Below, piece after piece: positions 47,037 through 56,531 of a stretch of DNA of 64,000 bases. The DNA comes from Mesorhizobium sp. M1D.F.Ca.ET.043.01.1.1. Its GTDB lineage: Bacteria > Pseudomonadota > Alphaproteobacteria > Rhizobiales > Rhizobiaceae. A program made the position numbers and the translations under genes. The stretch's first letter is position 1; every line of letters begins with the position of its first letter. The stretch covers positions 3,286,001 through 3,350,000 of the forward strand of contig NZ_CP034444.1 of the NCBI RefSeq assembly GCF_003952385.1, written 5' to 3'. The notes beneath the pieces are model-generated. The model was not told the DNA's origin, did not search any database, and saw only the letters and a list, made by a program, of their open reading frames with translations.

Positions 47037-47959
47037 CGAGCGCCTCCGATCATGCCGTTCTCGCGGGCGGCCTCGACAAGACCAGCGCGCACTGCTTCAT
47101 CCGCATCGACGATCCGAAAGGCAAGGCCTGCGAAGCCGAGAGCGGCGGCGTAAAGTGCGGCCAGCGCCCCGGAGGCGATCAGCACTACCGGAGCCTCGCC
47201 GGCGCCGTAGCGGCGGTTGGCCGAAGCGATCTCGCCGCCGATCAAGAGCCCGGACAGGCACGCCGCCGCCTCGTCCGCCTTCAAGTCCTGCAGCAGCCCG
47301 GCGGCGCGGATCGCAAACAGTTTCGAGGTGACGTCGCCGCCCTCGCCCAGCGCCTGGCTGCACCATTGACGGAAGAACGGGCTGTCCGCCGCAACAGGAG
47401 CCGGATGCTCGCCAAGCGAATGCTTCAGGATCGAATGCGCGGCAAGCACCGAAAACAGCTCGCCGGTCGGCCAGGTGCCGAAGCCGGCGACCGCGCCGTC
47501 CTCGACCGCAACCCATTTCGAATGCGTGCCCGGCATGCAGACGAGATGCCGTCCCTTTGCCGGCAAACCGGCGCCGGCGAGCTGCGTTTCCTCGCCGCGC
47601 ATGACATCCGGCGCGTCGGCCAGGCGCTGGGCGAGGCCCGGCACGATGCGGATGTCTCGAGGCTGGTCTTCGATGCGGGCGGCGCCGGCAAGAATGGCGC
47701 CGATCGGCGCCGGCACCGTGACATAGGGCGCTTCGATCCAGCCCTGGCGGGAACCCGCCATGCCGCAGATGATGACGGGCAATGCCTCCGGCGCGCCCAT
47801 GGCGGCGAGGTGGCCTTCCAGCACCGCCGCAAAGCCTTTCTCGCGCGCCGTGATCAGCCCGTCGTCGCCACGCCGTTCGGCGAGCACCTTGCCGGCGCCG
47901 TCGAGCAACCAGGCCCGGAGCCTGGTCGTGCCCCAGTCGAGCGCGGCAACCGCAGGCAT
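47033..47959 (-). CDS. dgoK: 2-dehydro-3-deoxygalactonokinase
   Basis: A 308-residue sugar-acid kinase with AALDWGTTRLRAWLLD at the N-terminus (ATP phosphate loop), ICGMAGSRQGW and CMPGTHSKWV. It phosphorylates 2-dehydro-3-deoxy-D-galactonate before the aldolase step. An alternative GTG start at 47968 overlaps the upstream SDR stop (GTGA) and would add 3 residues. Confidence 0.93.
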   Translation of the reverse strand: MPAVAALDWGTTRLRAWLLDGAGKVLAERRGDDGLITAREKGFAAVLEGHLAAMGAPEALPVIICGMAGSRQGWIEAPYVTVPAPIGAILAGAARIEDQPRDIRIVPGLAQRLADAPDVMRGEETQLAGAGLPAKGRHLVCMPGTHSKWVAVEDGAVAGFGTWPTGELFSVLAAHSILKHSLGEHPAPVAADSPFFRQWCSQALGEGGDVTSKLFAIRAAGLLQDLKADEAAACLSGLLIGGEIASANRRYGAGEAPVVLIASGALAALYAAALGFAGLAFRIVDADEAVRAGLVEAARENGMIGGAR

Positions 47960-47964
47960 GCCGC

Positions 47965-48732
47965 TCACAGGAAACCTCCGTCGACGATCAGCATCTGCGC
48001 CGTCAGCATGCGCGAGGCGTCCGATGCCAGGAACAGCACCGTGCCGACGATGTCGTCGGGCTGCATGACCTGCCTGATGCATTGCTTGGCGACATGGGCC
48101 GCAAGTCTCTCCTCGGTCACCCAAAGCTCCTTCTGGCGGTCGGTGATCACCCAGCCGGGCGCGACCGCGTTGACGCGGATGCCGTCGGCGCCGAGCTTGC
48201 CGGCAAGGCCCTTGGTGAGGCCGAGTATGCCGGCCTTGGCGGCGGTGTAGGCCGGCATGTCGGGATGGTTGATGAGGTAGGAGGTCGAGGTGAGGTTGAT
48301 GATCGAGCCGCCGCCGGCGCGCTTCATGCCGGGCGCCACCGCCTGTGCGGTGAAGAAATGCGGCCGCAGGTTGATCGCGAGGTTGTTGTCCCAGAACTCG
48401 ACCGTGACGTCCTTCACCTCATGGCGGTCATCGAGCGCGGCGTTGTTGACCAGCACCGTGACATCGCCATGCGTTTGCGCCGCCCTGGCCGCGGCAGCGC
48501 GCAGCGCCTCGACGTCGCGCAGGTCGGTCTTGAGATAGAGCGGGCGCCGGCCGAGCTCCTTTTCCAGGCGGTCGGCGAGCGCCGTGCTTGGCTTATCGGC
48601 TATGTCGATGAAGGCAACCTTGGCGCCCTGGCGGAGAAAGCCCTCGGTCAGCGCCGCGCCGATGCCGGAACCGCCGCCGGTGATCAGCACCGAGGCGTCG
48701 TCGAGGTCGGCGAAACGCGCCGATGGCATCAT
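47965..48732 (-). CDS. SDR-family sugar dehydrogenase (probable D-galactose 1-dehydrogenase)
   Basis: A 255-residue short-chain dehydrogenase: cofactor motif ITGGGSGIGAALTEGF, NNAALDD, catalytic Ser in LTSTSY and YTAAKAG, ending LIVDGGFL. It is the first gene of the operon with dgoK, dgoA and a lactonase, so it most probably oxidises galactose to galactonolactone (De Ley-Doudoroff pathway). The galactonate dehydratase (dgoD) is not in the window. Substrate assignment is by context; L-fucose or L-arabinose are alternatives. Confidence 0.85.
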   Translation of the reverse strand: MMPSARFADLDDASVLITGGGSGIGAALTEGFLRQGAKVAFIDIADKPSTALADRLEKELGRRPLYLKTDLRDVEALRAAAARAAQTHGDVTVLVNNAALDDRHEVKDVTVEFWDNNLAINLRPHFFTAQAVAPGMKRAGGGSIINLTSTSYLINHPDMPAYTAAKAGILGLTKGLAGKLGADGIRVNAVAPGWVITDRQKELWVTEERLAAHVAKQCIRQVMQPDDIVGTVLFLASDASRMLTAQMLIVDGGFL

Positions 48733-48883
48733 GATTTCTTTCTCCCTTTGGCCGGCGCGCATCCTAGCCATGCCGGCCCCGGGGGCAAGGGCGAAAAGGC
48801 GTTTTTCGGGCTTATGTCTGACAAAACGGCAGCCGCGCCTCCGCGCGGCGCGGACTGGGCGGCTGAACCGCGGGCTGCTTCGG

Positions 48884-50236
48884 TCAGATCGCCTTGGCGC
48901 GCAGCGCGCCCCGATAGGAATCGCGCAGATAGCCGAGCGTGGCGTCGGCATCGGCCGGCTTGCCGAACAGGTATCCCTGGCCGCCGGCGCAGCCGAACTG
49001 GACGAGGCGGTCGGCCTGCGCTTCCTCCTCGATGCCTTCGGCGACAACGTCCATGCCAAGCCCTTCGCACATGGCGAGGATGGCGCGGATGATGTGCTCC
49101 GACGGCCGGTCGTCGAGGATGGAGGAGACGAAGGCGCGGTCGATCTTCAGCTTGTCGAAATGGAACTCGCGCAGACGCCCGAGCGAGGACTGGCCGGTGC
49201 CGAAATCGTCGAGCGAGACGCGGATGCCGACCCGGCGCAGGTCCTGGACGATCTTCTCGGCCGAAGCCGGATCGGTCATCAGGCCGGTTTCGGTGATCTC
49301 GATCTCCAGCCTGCGCGGATCGAAGCCGGTGCGCTCGAGGATGGCGAGAATGTGCAAGCCGGTGTTCTGGTCGACGAGCTGCGACGGCGACAGGTTGAAG
49401 GAGAGGAACAGGTCCTTCGGCCAGCTGCGCGCCGCCTCGGTCGCCTTGCGCAGCACCAGCTGCGACAGCGGACCGATGATGCCGCGCTCCTCGGCGATGG
49501 GAATGAACACGCTCGGCGGCACCATGCCGAGATCGCGGTCGGTCCAGCGGGCCAGCGTCTCGAAGCCGATGGTGCGGCGGGTGCTGAGATCGACGATGGG
49601 CTGGAAATGCGGCTCGACCTCGCCGGCCGAGACGGCGCGCCGAAGCGCCTGCTCGATGCGGGTGACGCGCTTGGCCGCCTCCTCCATCTCGCGGGTGTAG
49701 ACGACGACGCGGCCGCGGCCCGAGCGCTTGGCGTGGTAGAGCGCTGTCTCGGCCTTGTTGATCAGGATCTCGGTGGTCTCGTCGCCGGAATAGAACAGCG
49801 AGCAGCCGACCGAGGCCGACAATCTCGCGGTGCGCTCGCCGACATCATAGGGCGCCGACAGGATTTCGATCAGCATGCGCGACTTCTCGGCCGCCTGCTC
49901 TTCGCTGAACACCATCGGATAGAGGAAGGCGAATTCGTCGGCGCCGATGCGGCAGACCGTGGAGTAGCCGTCCATCGAGGCGCGCAGGCGCATCGCCACC
50001 TGGATCAAGATGTCGTCGCCGGCCTTGTGGCCGAACAGGTCGTTGATCGGCTTGAAGCCGTCGAGGTCGAGGATGCCGACGGTGAACGGCGCAGGATCGT
50101 CGGCGCGGTCGCTGATCAGGCGATCGACCTTGTCGAAGAAGCGACGATGGTTGCCAAGCCCGGTCAGCGGATCGGTGAAGGCCAGATCCGTGTTGTCCCT
50201 GCCTGGCAGCCCGGTGCCAAACGTCGTTTGCATCAT
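48884..50236 (-). CDS. Soluble GGDEF-EAL protein with degenerate GGDEF (GADEF)
   Basis: A 450-residue cytoplasmic protein without membrane segments. The GGDEF domain (about residues 15-180) has its signature changed to RIGADEF, so cyclase activity is doubtful, and there is no I-site. The EAL domain (about 190-440) carries ETL in GFETLARW but keeps EITETGL, LDDFGTGQ, KIDRAFV and AEGIEEE, so phosphodiesterase activity is plausible. It ends 150 bases from the galactose operon and shares no transcript with it. Confidence 0.88.
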   Translation of the reverse strand: MMQTTFGTGLPGRDNTDLAFTDPLTGLGNHRRFFDKVDRLISDRADDPAPFTVGILDLDGFKPINDLFGHKAGDDILIQVAMRLRASMDGYSTVCRIGADEFAFLYPMVFSEEQAAEKSRMLIEILSAPYDVGERTARLSASVGCSLFYSGDETTEILINKAETALYHAKRSGRGRVVVYTREMEEAAKRVTRIEQALRRAVSAGEVEPHFQPIVDLSTRRTIGFETLARWTDRDLGMVPPSVFIPIAEERGIIGPLSQLVLRKATEAARSWPKDLFLSFNLSPSQLVDQNTGLHILAILERTGFDPRRLEIEITETGLMTDPASAEKIVQDLRRVGIRVSLDDFGTGQSSLGRLREFHFDKLKIDRAFVSSILDDRPSEHIIRAILAMCEGLGMDVVAEGIEEEAQADRLVQFGCAGGQGYLFGKPADADATLGYLRDSYRGALRAKAI

Positions 50237-50471
50237 GTCCCTGTTGTGACGACGGTATTTATCGCCAGACTGGCAGCAAAGCGTTTAGGAAAAGTATCGG
50301 GAAAATCGATTTTCCGATTACCTTAGGAGAGCCCCGGGGCCGGTTGGCCGGCTTTGGGGACCGGGGCTTAAACCTGGCCTTAACGGCTTCAATAAATAGT
50401 GAAGCGGCCCGGAGACGCCGCCATTGGGGCCGGCATCGGCGCGGCCGGAGGGCCGGGCACCGGAGACAGAC

Positions 50472-51479
50472 ATGCCGCACGAAGTCCGCAACGAGCCGGT
50501 GATCGCCGTGCTGCTGCCCTGTTACAACGAGGAGCTGACGATCGGCGAGGTCGTGCGGCGCTTCCGCGAAACGCTGCCGGCCGCCGCGATCTATGTCTAC
50601 GACAACAATTCGAAGGACCTGACCGCGCTCAAGGCCCGCGCCGCCGGCGCCGTCGTCGTGCGCGAACCGCGCCAGGGCAAGGGCAACGTGGTGCGCCGCA
50701 TGTTCGCCGATATCGAGGCCGACATCTACGTGATGGCCGACGGCGACGGCACCTATGCGCCGGAAGATGCGCCGCAGCTGATCAACACGCTTTTGACCGA
50801 GCACTGCGACATGGTGGTGGGCACCAGGCGCGGCGTGACTGACGATGCCGGCCGCTCCGGCCACGCCTTCGGCAACCGCATCTTCAACCGGCTCTATAAG
50901 GGTCTGTTCGGCGCCGATTTCACCGACATCTTCTCCGGCTACCGGGTCTTTTCGCGGCGCTTCGTCAAGAGCTTCCCGGCGGTTTCCGGCGGCTTCGAGA
51001 TCGAGACCGAAATGTCGGTCCATGCCTCGCAGCTCAAGCTGCCGGTGAACGAAATGGCGCTTGACTACGGTCGCCGCCCGGAAGGCTCGTCATCGAAGCT
51101 GTCGACCTTGAGGGACGGCGCCAGGATCCTGTGGATGTTCGCCATGCTGGTGAAGGAGACGCAGCCGCAGCGTTTCTTCGGCACGTTCGCGCTGTTCTTC
51201 CTGGCGGCCAGCATCGGCCTGACGATCCCCCTGCTGGTCGAGTTCGCCGAGACCGGGCTTGTGCCGCGCATGCCGACCTGGGTGCTGTCGGTCGGCCTGC
51301 TCCTCTTGTCCATGCTGGCGATGGTCACCGGCCTGATCCTCGATTCGGTGTCGCGCGGCCGCGCCGAACAGAAGCGCATCTTCTATCTTTCGATCCCTGC
51401 CGGCCGCATCGGGCGCGCGGGCGGCAACGAGCAGGCCTCCCCGAAGACGGCGCCGGGCAAGGCCTCGCGGGCGGCCTGA
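50472..51479 (+). CDS. Glycosyltransferase family 2, membrane-anchored
   Basis: A 335-residue protein with an N-terminal GT-A domain (VLLPCYNEELTIGEVVRRF, then VMADGDGTYAPEDAP with the metal-binding DxD) and two C-terminal membrane helices (about 235-300). This is the DPM1/polyprenyl-phosphate glycosyltransferase type, which loads a sugar on a lipid carrier. It overlaps a GtrA-type gene (TGATG), the usual partner proposed to flip the lipid-linked sugar. Confidence 0.9.
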   Translation: MPHEVRNEPVIAVLLPCYNEELTIGEVVRRFRETLPAAAIYVYDNNSKDLTALKARAAGAVVVREPRQGKGNVVRRMFADIEADIYVMADGDGTYAPEDAPQLINTLLTEHCDMVVGTRRGVTDDAGRSGHAFGNRIFNRLYKGLFGADFTDIFSGYRVFSRRFVKSFPAVSGGFEIETEMSVHASQLKLPVNEMALDYGRRPEGSSSKLSTLRDGARILWMFAMLVKETQPQRFFGTFALFFLAASIGLTIPLLVEFAETGLVPRMPTWVLSVGLLLLSMLAMVTGLILDSVSRGRAEQKRIFYLSIPAGRIGRAGGNEQASPKTAPGKASRAA

Positions 51480-51853
51480 TGGGCCGGCTTGGCCGCTTCG
51501 TCCTTGCCGGCGGCATCGGCTTTGTCGCCGACGCGGCCGCGCTCTGGCTGCTGCTTGCCGTCACCCCGCTCGGACCGCTGATCGCGCGTATCCTGTCGAT
51601 CGGCTTCGCGCTCACCGTCACCTGGCAGATCAACCGCCATCTGACCTTCGCGCCATCGAGCCGGGGCATGGCGCGGGAAGGCGCGCGCTATGGCGGCGTC
51701 GGCGTCGCCACCAGCATCGCCAATTACCTCATCTACTGCGCCATGCTGTTCGCGCTACCCGCCCTGCCGCCGCTGGCGGCGCTGGCGGTCGCCTCGCTGG
51801 TTGCGATGGCGCTGTCCTTCCTCGGCTATTCCCGGCTGGTCTTCGATCGCTGA
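51479..51853 (+). CDS. GtrA family membrane protein
   Basis: A 124-residue protein with four membrane helices; the GtrA landmarks are FVLAGGIGFVADAAALWLL and VTWQINRHLTF. Such proteins are thought to move undecaprenyl-linked sugars across the membrane. The coupling with the GT2 gene supports a joint role in decorating a surface polysaccharide. The acceptor is unknown. Confidence 0.88.
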   Translation: MGRLGRFVLAGGIGFVADAAALWLLLAVTPLGPLIARILSIGFALTVTWQINRHLTFAPSSRGMAREGARYGGVGVATSIANYLIYCAMLFALPALPPLAALAVASLVAMALSFLGYSRLVFDR

Positions 51854-51985
51854 GCGTCTGCACCAAGCAAGCGCGATTGGCAGAACCCTTCGAGTTCCTT
51901 ATATCGGCGCCAGAGATACGAGAATTCAAAGTGTTGGAGCGTCGTTTGTGCGTCCAAACGGATGCCGCTCCGATGGAGACCGAAA

Positions 51986-52927
51986 ATGCCGCTGAAGATC
52001 GCCGTCCAGATGGACCATGTCTCCACCGTGTCGATCGCCGGCGACACGAGCTTCGCGCTGTCGCTGGAGGCACAGCGGCGCGGCCACAAGCTCTTCCACT
52101 ACACGCCCGACCGGCTGTCGATGCGCGAGGGCAAGGTGTTCGCGCGCGTCGAGGAGATGCAGCTGCGCGACGAGAAGGGCAGACACTACTCCCTGGGCGA
52201 GCCGGTGCGCACCGACCTGTCCGAGATGGACGTGGTGCTGCTCAGGCAGGATCCGCCCTTCGACATGAACTACATCACCACCACGCATATACTGGAACGC
52301 ATCCACCCGAAGACGCTGGTGGTCAACGACCCGGCCTGGGTGCGCAACAGCCCGGAAAAGATCTTCGTCACCGAATTCCCGGACCTGATGCCGGAGACGC
52401 TGATCACCAAGGACCCTCAGGAGGTGGCCGCCTTCCGCAAGGAGTTCGGCGACATCATCGTCAAGCCGCTCTACGGCAATGGCGGCGCCGGCATCTTCCA
52501 TCTGCACGAGGCCGACCGGAACCTGGCCTCGCTGCTCGAAATGTTCGGCCAGTTGTTCCGCGAGCCCTATATCGTGCAGCGCTACCTCAAGGACGTGCGC
52601 AAGGGCGACAAGCGCATCATCCTGATCGACGGTGAGCCCGTCGGCGCCATCAACCGCGTGCCGGCCGAGCACGATTCGCGCTCCAACATGCATGTCGGCG
52701 GCCGCGCCGAGAAGACCGAGCTGACGGAGCGCGAGCGCGAGATCTGCGCCCGCATCGGCCCGGCGCTCAGGGAACGCGGCTTCATCCTGGTCGGCATCGA
52801 CGTGATCGGCGACTGGATGACCGAGATCAACGTCACCTCGCCGACCGGCATTCGCGAGGTGCAGCGCTTCGGCGGGGCGGATATCGCCGCCCTGTTCTGG
52901 GACTGCGTCGAGGGGAAGCGGGCCTAG
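51986..52927 (+). CDS. gshB: Glutathione synthetase
   Basis: A 313-residue ATP-grasp enzyme joining gamma-glutamylcysteine and glycine. It has [18 protein letters not shown], the nucleotide-binding [12 protein letters not shown] and the metal/substrate region [20 protein letters not shown]. The start at 51986 ([10 protein letters not shown]) is the standard N-terminus. Confidence 0.96.
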   Translation: MPLKIAVQMDHVSTVSIAGDTSFALSLEAQRRGHKLFHYTPDRLSMREGKVFARVEEMQLRDEKGRHYSLGEPVRTDLSEMDVVLLRQDPPFDMNYITTTHILERIHPKTLVVNDPAWVRNSPEKIFVTEFPDLMPETLITKDPQEVAAFRKEFGDIIVKPLYGNGGAGIFHLHEADRNLASLLEMFGQLFREPYIVQRYLKDVRKGDKRIILIDGEPVGAINRVPAEHDSRSNMHVGGRAEKTELTEREREICARIGPALRERGFILVGIDVIGDWMTEINVTSPTGIREVQRFGGADIAALFWDCVEGKRA

Positions 52928-53041
52928 GCTCGACCGCGCACGCGAGCCGTTGGTGATGCACATCGCAGCGACAGCAAGCACCTTTACGCTTGCCTTGAAG
53001 GCATCCTATTTTGCAAGGCAGTAGCCGCTCGTGGGCAAAGA

Positions 53042-54109
53042 ATGTCGGTACTGCCTTTCCTAAGAATTTACGCGCCGCCCAACGCGGTGCTGGCTGCGCC
53101 CGGGCTTCTGGCGGTGGCTGCGCTCACGATACCGGACCTGTCCGGACGAAGCAGGCTGGCCCTGGCTGCCGTGCTCGCTGTCATTTGGGGCGCCTATCTC
53201 CTGCAGATGGCGGCGACGCTGCTCAAGCGGCGGGCGGGAGACATACGCAACAGGGCGCCGGCAATCGCCATCGATGTGCTCGCGGTCCTGGTTCCACTCG
53301 CCGCATTTCTGCTCGTCCGCACGCCCGACTGGAGCCTCTACTGTGCTGTCTGGCTGCTGAAACCGCTGCGCGACTCGACCTTCTTCCCTGTGCTGGGCAG
53401 GGTGCTGGCCAACGAAGCGCGCAACCTGATCGGCGTCACCACGCTCTTCGGCGTCGTTCTGTTCGGTGTCGCGCTCGCGGCCTATGTCATCGAGCGCGAC
53501 ATCCAGCCGGTAAAGTTCGGCAGCATCCCCCAGGCCATGTGGTGGGCGGTGGTCACGCTGTCCACCACCGGCTATGGCGACGCGATTCCGCAGAGCTTCG
53601 CCGGTCGCGTCCTTGCCGGGATGGTCATGATGAGCGGCATCGGCATCTTCGCGCTCTGGGCCGGCATTCTTGCCACAGGCTTCTATCAGGAAGTCCGTCG
53701 CGGGGATTTCGTCCGCAATTGGCAATTGGTCGCCGCCGTGCCGTTGTTTCAGAAGCTCGGCCCGGCCGTGCTGGTCGAGATCGTGCGCGCGCTAAGACCT
53801 CGCATGGTGCCGGCGGGCGCCGTGATCTGCCGCATTGGCGAGCCCGGCGATCAGATGTTCTTCGTCGTGGAGGGGCGTGTCAGCGTTGCGACACCAAACC
53901 CGGTGGAGCTTGGCCCTGGCGCCTTCTTCGGCGAGATGGCGCTGATCAGCGGCGAACCGCGTATGGCGACCGTCAGCGCCGCAACGGCGGTCTCACTCCT
54001 GTCGCTGCACTCGGCGGATTTCCAGATGCTGTGCAGCAGCAGCCCGGAGATCGCGGAAATCATCCGCAAGACCGCGCTCGAGCGGCGCGGCGCGGCACCG
54101 ACGGCTTGA
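53042..54109 (+). CDS. Cyclic-nucleotide-gated K+ channel, MlotiK1 (MloK1) type
   Basis: A 355-residue channel, the same length and nearly the same sequence as I remember for the structurally studied M. loti MlotiK1. Helices S1-S4 are at about residues 10-120, S5 at about 130-150, the pore helix leads into the filter TTGYGD (175-180), and S6 is at about 190-213. The C-terminal cyclic-nucleotide-binding domain (about 220-350) carries GEPGDQMFFVVEG and FGEMALISGEPRMAT, where Arg307 grips the cAMP phosphate. It opens a K+ pore on cAMP binding. comM follows, and the inserted adenylate cyclase lies 2.4 kb downstream on the same strand. Confidence 0.95.
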   Translation: MSVLPFLRIYAPPNAVLAAPGLLAVAALTIPDLSGRSRLALAAVLAVIWGAYLLQMAATLLKRRAGDIRNRAPAIAIDVLAVLVPLAAFLLVRTPDWSLYCAVWLLKPLRDSTFFPVLGRVLANEARNLIGVTTLFGVVLFGVALAAYVIERDIQPVKFGSIPQAMWWAVVTLSTTGYGDAIPQSFAGRVLAGMVMMSGIGIFALWAGILATGFYQEVRRGDFVRNWQLVAAVPLFQKLGPAVLVEIVRALRPRMVPAGAVICRIGEPGDQMFFVVEGRVSVATPNPVELGPGAFFGEMALISGEPRMATVSAATAVSLLSLHSADFQMLCSSSPEIAEIIRKTALERRGAAPTA

Positions 54110-54274
54110 CGGCACCAGGTGCGCGGTCACAGCCCCAGGATCGTCGCCATGCGGCGCCCCTATGTTCCCGTAATGTTCTTGCCTAAATCCGAAATCTGTG
54201 ATTGTCTCGGATCGATATCACCCGCGGTCCGAGCAAGGGCCGGGGTGAGCCGGTATCCGGGGGCTTGATAGAAG

Positions 54275-55804
54275 ATGGTGGCGCGGGTTCGCACGGTGGC
54301 TTTCCAGGGCATCGAAGCCGTGCCGGTCGACGTGCAAGTGATGATCGCGCCGGGCAAGGTCGGCATGCAGATCGTCGGCCTGCCGGACAAGGCGGTGGCC
54401 GAGAGCCGCGAGCGCGTGCAGGCGGCACTTCATGCGTCCGGTTTGTCGATGCCGTCGAAGAAGGTGACGGTGAACCTCGCGCCGGCGGATCTGCCAAAGG
54501 AAGGCAGCCACTACGACCTGCCGATCGCGCTCGGCCTGATGGCGGCGCTCGGCGCCATTCCGGGCGACATGCTGGCTGGCTATGTCGTGCTCGGCGAGTT
54601 GTCGCTCGACGGCACCATAGCTGCGGTGGCCGGGGCGCTGCCGGCGGCGATCGGCGCCAACGCCGAGGGCAAGGGCCTGATCTGTCCGTTCGCCTGCGGG
54701 CCGGAGGCGGCCTGGGCCGGCAAGGATTTCGACATCCTGGCGCCGCGCAGCCTGATCGCGATCGCCAACCACTTTCGCGGCACCCAGGTGCTGTCGCGGC
54801 CGGAGGCCGGTATCCAGTTGGCGGCGCGCGACCTGCCGGACCTTGCCGACATCAAGGGCCAGGAAAGCGCCAAGCGGGCGCTCGAAGTGGCTGCCGCCGG
54901 CGGGCACAATTTGCTCATGGTCGGCCCGCCCGGCTCGGGCAAGTCGATGCTGGCGCAGCGGCTGCCCTCGATCCTGCCGCCGCTGGCGCCGAAGGAGCTC
55001 CTGGAAGTTTCCATGATCGCTTCCGTCGCCGGCGAGCTCGGCGAAGGCAAGCTCACCGACCGGCGGCCGTTCCGCGCCCCGCATCATTCGGCCTCGATGG
55101 CGGCGATGGTGGGCGGCGGCCTGCGCGTGCGGCCGGGCGAGGTGTCGCTGGCGCATCACGGCGTTTTGTTCCTCGACGAATTCCCGGAATTCACGCCGCA
55201 GACGCTGGACGCGCTGCGCCAGCCGCTGGAGACCGGCGACTGCGTGATCGCGCGGGCCAACCACCGCGTCACCTATCCGGCGCGCATCCAGCTGGTGGCG
55301 GCGATGAACCCGTGCCGGTGCGGCATGTCGGGCGAGCCCGGCTTTCGCTGCCTGCGCGGCGACCGCTGCCGCACCGAATACCAGGCGCGCATTTCCGGCC
55401 CGCTGCTCGACCGCATCGACCTGAGGATCGAAGTGCCGGCGGTTTCGGCCAGCGACCTGATCCGGCCGGACCGCGCCGAAACCAGCGCTTCGGTGGCGCA
55501 GCGCGTGGCGCGAGCGCGGACCATGCAGCGCGAGCGGCTGGAAAGGCTGGGCGCTGCCGCCACCACCAACGCGCATTGCCCGCCGGCGATCGTCGAGGAG
55601 ATCGCCAGGCCCGACGCCGCCGGGCTGACGCTGCTCAAGGACGCCAGCGAAAAACTCGCCTTCTCGGCGCGGGCCTATCACCGCGTGCTGAAGGTGGCGC
55701 GCACGCTGGCCGACCTCGACGCAAGCGAAACCGTCGGCCGCATTCATCTCGCCGAGGCGATCTCCTATCGGATGAGCGCCGAGCGGATGGCGCAGGCGGC
55801 GTGA
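54275..55804 (+). CDS. comM: YifB/ComM family Mg-chelatase-like AAA+ ATPase (intact copy)
   Basis: A 509-residue protein with an N-terminal Lon-protease-like domain (about 1-165), a AAA+ domain (Walker A GPPGSGKSM at about 220, Walker B VLFLDEFPEF) and a C-terminal Mg-chelatase-type helical domain. ComM is a hexameric helicase that helps branch migration during natural transformation. The part after about codon 208 is duplicated 3.9 kb downstream. Confidence 0.93.
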   Translation: MVARVRTVAFQGIEAVPVDVQVMIAPGKVGMQIVGLPDKAVAESRERVQAALHASGLSMPSKKVTVNLAPADLPKEGSHYDLPIALGLMAALGAIPGDMLAGYVVLGELSLDGTIAAVAGALPAAIGANAEGKGLICPFACGPEAAWAGKDFDILAPRSLIAIANHFRGTQVLSRPEAGIQLAARDLPDLADIKGQESAKRALEVAAAGGHNLLMVGPPGSGKSMLAQRLPSILPPLAPKELLEVSMIASVAGELGEGKLTDRRPFRAPHHSASMAAMVGGGLRVRPGEVSLAHHGVLFLDEFPEFTPQTLDALRQPLETGDCVIARANHRVTYPARIQLVAAMNPCRCGMSGEPGFRCLRGDRCRTEYQARISGPLLDRIDLRIEVPAVSASDLIRPDRAETSASVAQRVARARTMQRERLERLGAAATTNAHCPPAIVEEIARPDAAGLTLLKDASEKLAFSARAYHRVLKVARTLADLDASETVGRIHLAEAISYRMSAERMAQAA

Positions 55805-56158
55805 TCGCAAGAGGCATCGGCAAGCGCACAGGGTCCGCTTTTCCAGGCGACTGTCAGCCGACCGTCGATCGGTCCCCGGGGATCAGCTTCTGCAATGTCG
55901 GCGCCAGGATCATGCCGAACGTCAAGGTATCGCCGTAGGCTCGCGCAGAGAGCATTGCGCCATGAACGGTCGCCATGAAGGCCTCCGCCTCGACGCGCGG
56001 CGCGGCGGAGATTGTCAATTTCTTCTGCTCGGCGCCGCGCTCGATGACGCCGGCCAGCCACCCTGAGAGAAACCGAAAATACGCCCGGACCTCCACGGCA
56101 ACCTCCGGCGGAAGAGCGGGAAGCTCGCTGGCGAGCAATGCGCAGACGGCCGGCTTGC
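54897..56158 (+). repeat. Large direct repeat, left copy (comM 3' part plus tetR 3' part)
   Basis: About 1,262 bases that recur at 58787-60056 in the same orientation (offset 3890, then 3891). Differences I can see are very few: T/C at 54911, A/G at 54970, one base of insertion near 55844 and several changes in the tetR tail, including a 7-base gap near 56149. Sequence outside the boundaries is unrelated. Confidence 0.92.
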
Positions 56159-56163
56159 CCGCC
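55854..56163 (-). pseudogene. Truncated tetR remnant (C-terminal part)
   Basis: The minus strand encodes the C-terminal 95 or so residues of the TetR protein at 59745 (LASELPALPPEVAVEVRAYF onward), identical apart from a few residues. The helix-turn-helix and N-terminus are missing: the homology stops at 56158 and an in-frame TAG follows just upstream. It cannot bind DNA and is presumably not expressed. Confidence 0.88.
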
Positions 56164-56531
56164 TAGCTGATGGTGTGCCCAATTAAACGAGCGATAAAGG
56201 GCCGAAATGGATTTTGCGACCCCATTGTTATACCGGAGCGTGGGTTAGAGCGGCCTCAAATCAATGAGTCTGTCGAGACAGCTACTCAGCAACAGCACGG
56301 AGAAGCAGGCGACGATCATGACGGCGAAGAGAGACACTCAACCCCCGAGCATTCGAGGACCGAGAGCATCAATGCAGTACTGCCATGTCCGCAGTGCCCC
56401 AGCGAACGGACGTGGGGCGGATATTTCAGAAACGATGCGTATGACCGATCTCAGAAGTCGGGCCGGATAGACTCTGGGCCAGGGTACCAATACAATCCCA
56501 ATTGCCCGGCTTCTGAAAGTATTTAACCCAC
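56159..56531. other. Left part of the inserted segment, no clear gene
   Basis: Lower-GC DNA from the end of the left repeat to the cyclase start. Open frames here (for example 56170-56526) have no recognisable protein character. It should contain the promoter of the cyclase. I see no transposase or terminal inverted repeats. Confidence 0.4.

Noticed and set aside
56170..56526. 118-codon open frame ahead of the cyclase
   Set aside because: No ribosome site, no recognisable domain and poor codon pattern; treated as noncoding.
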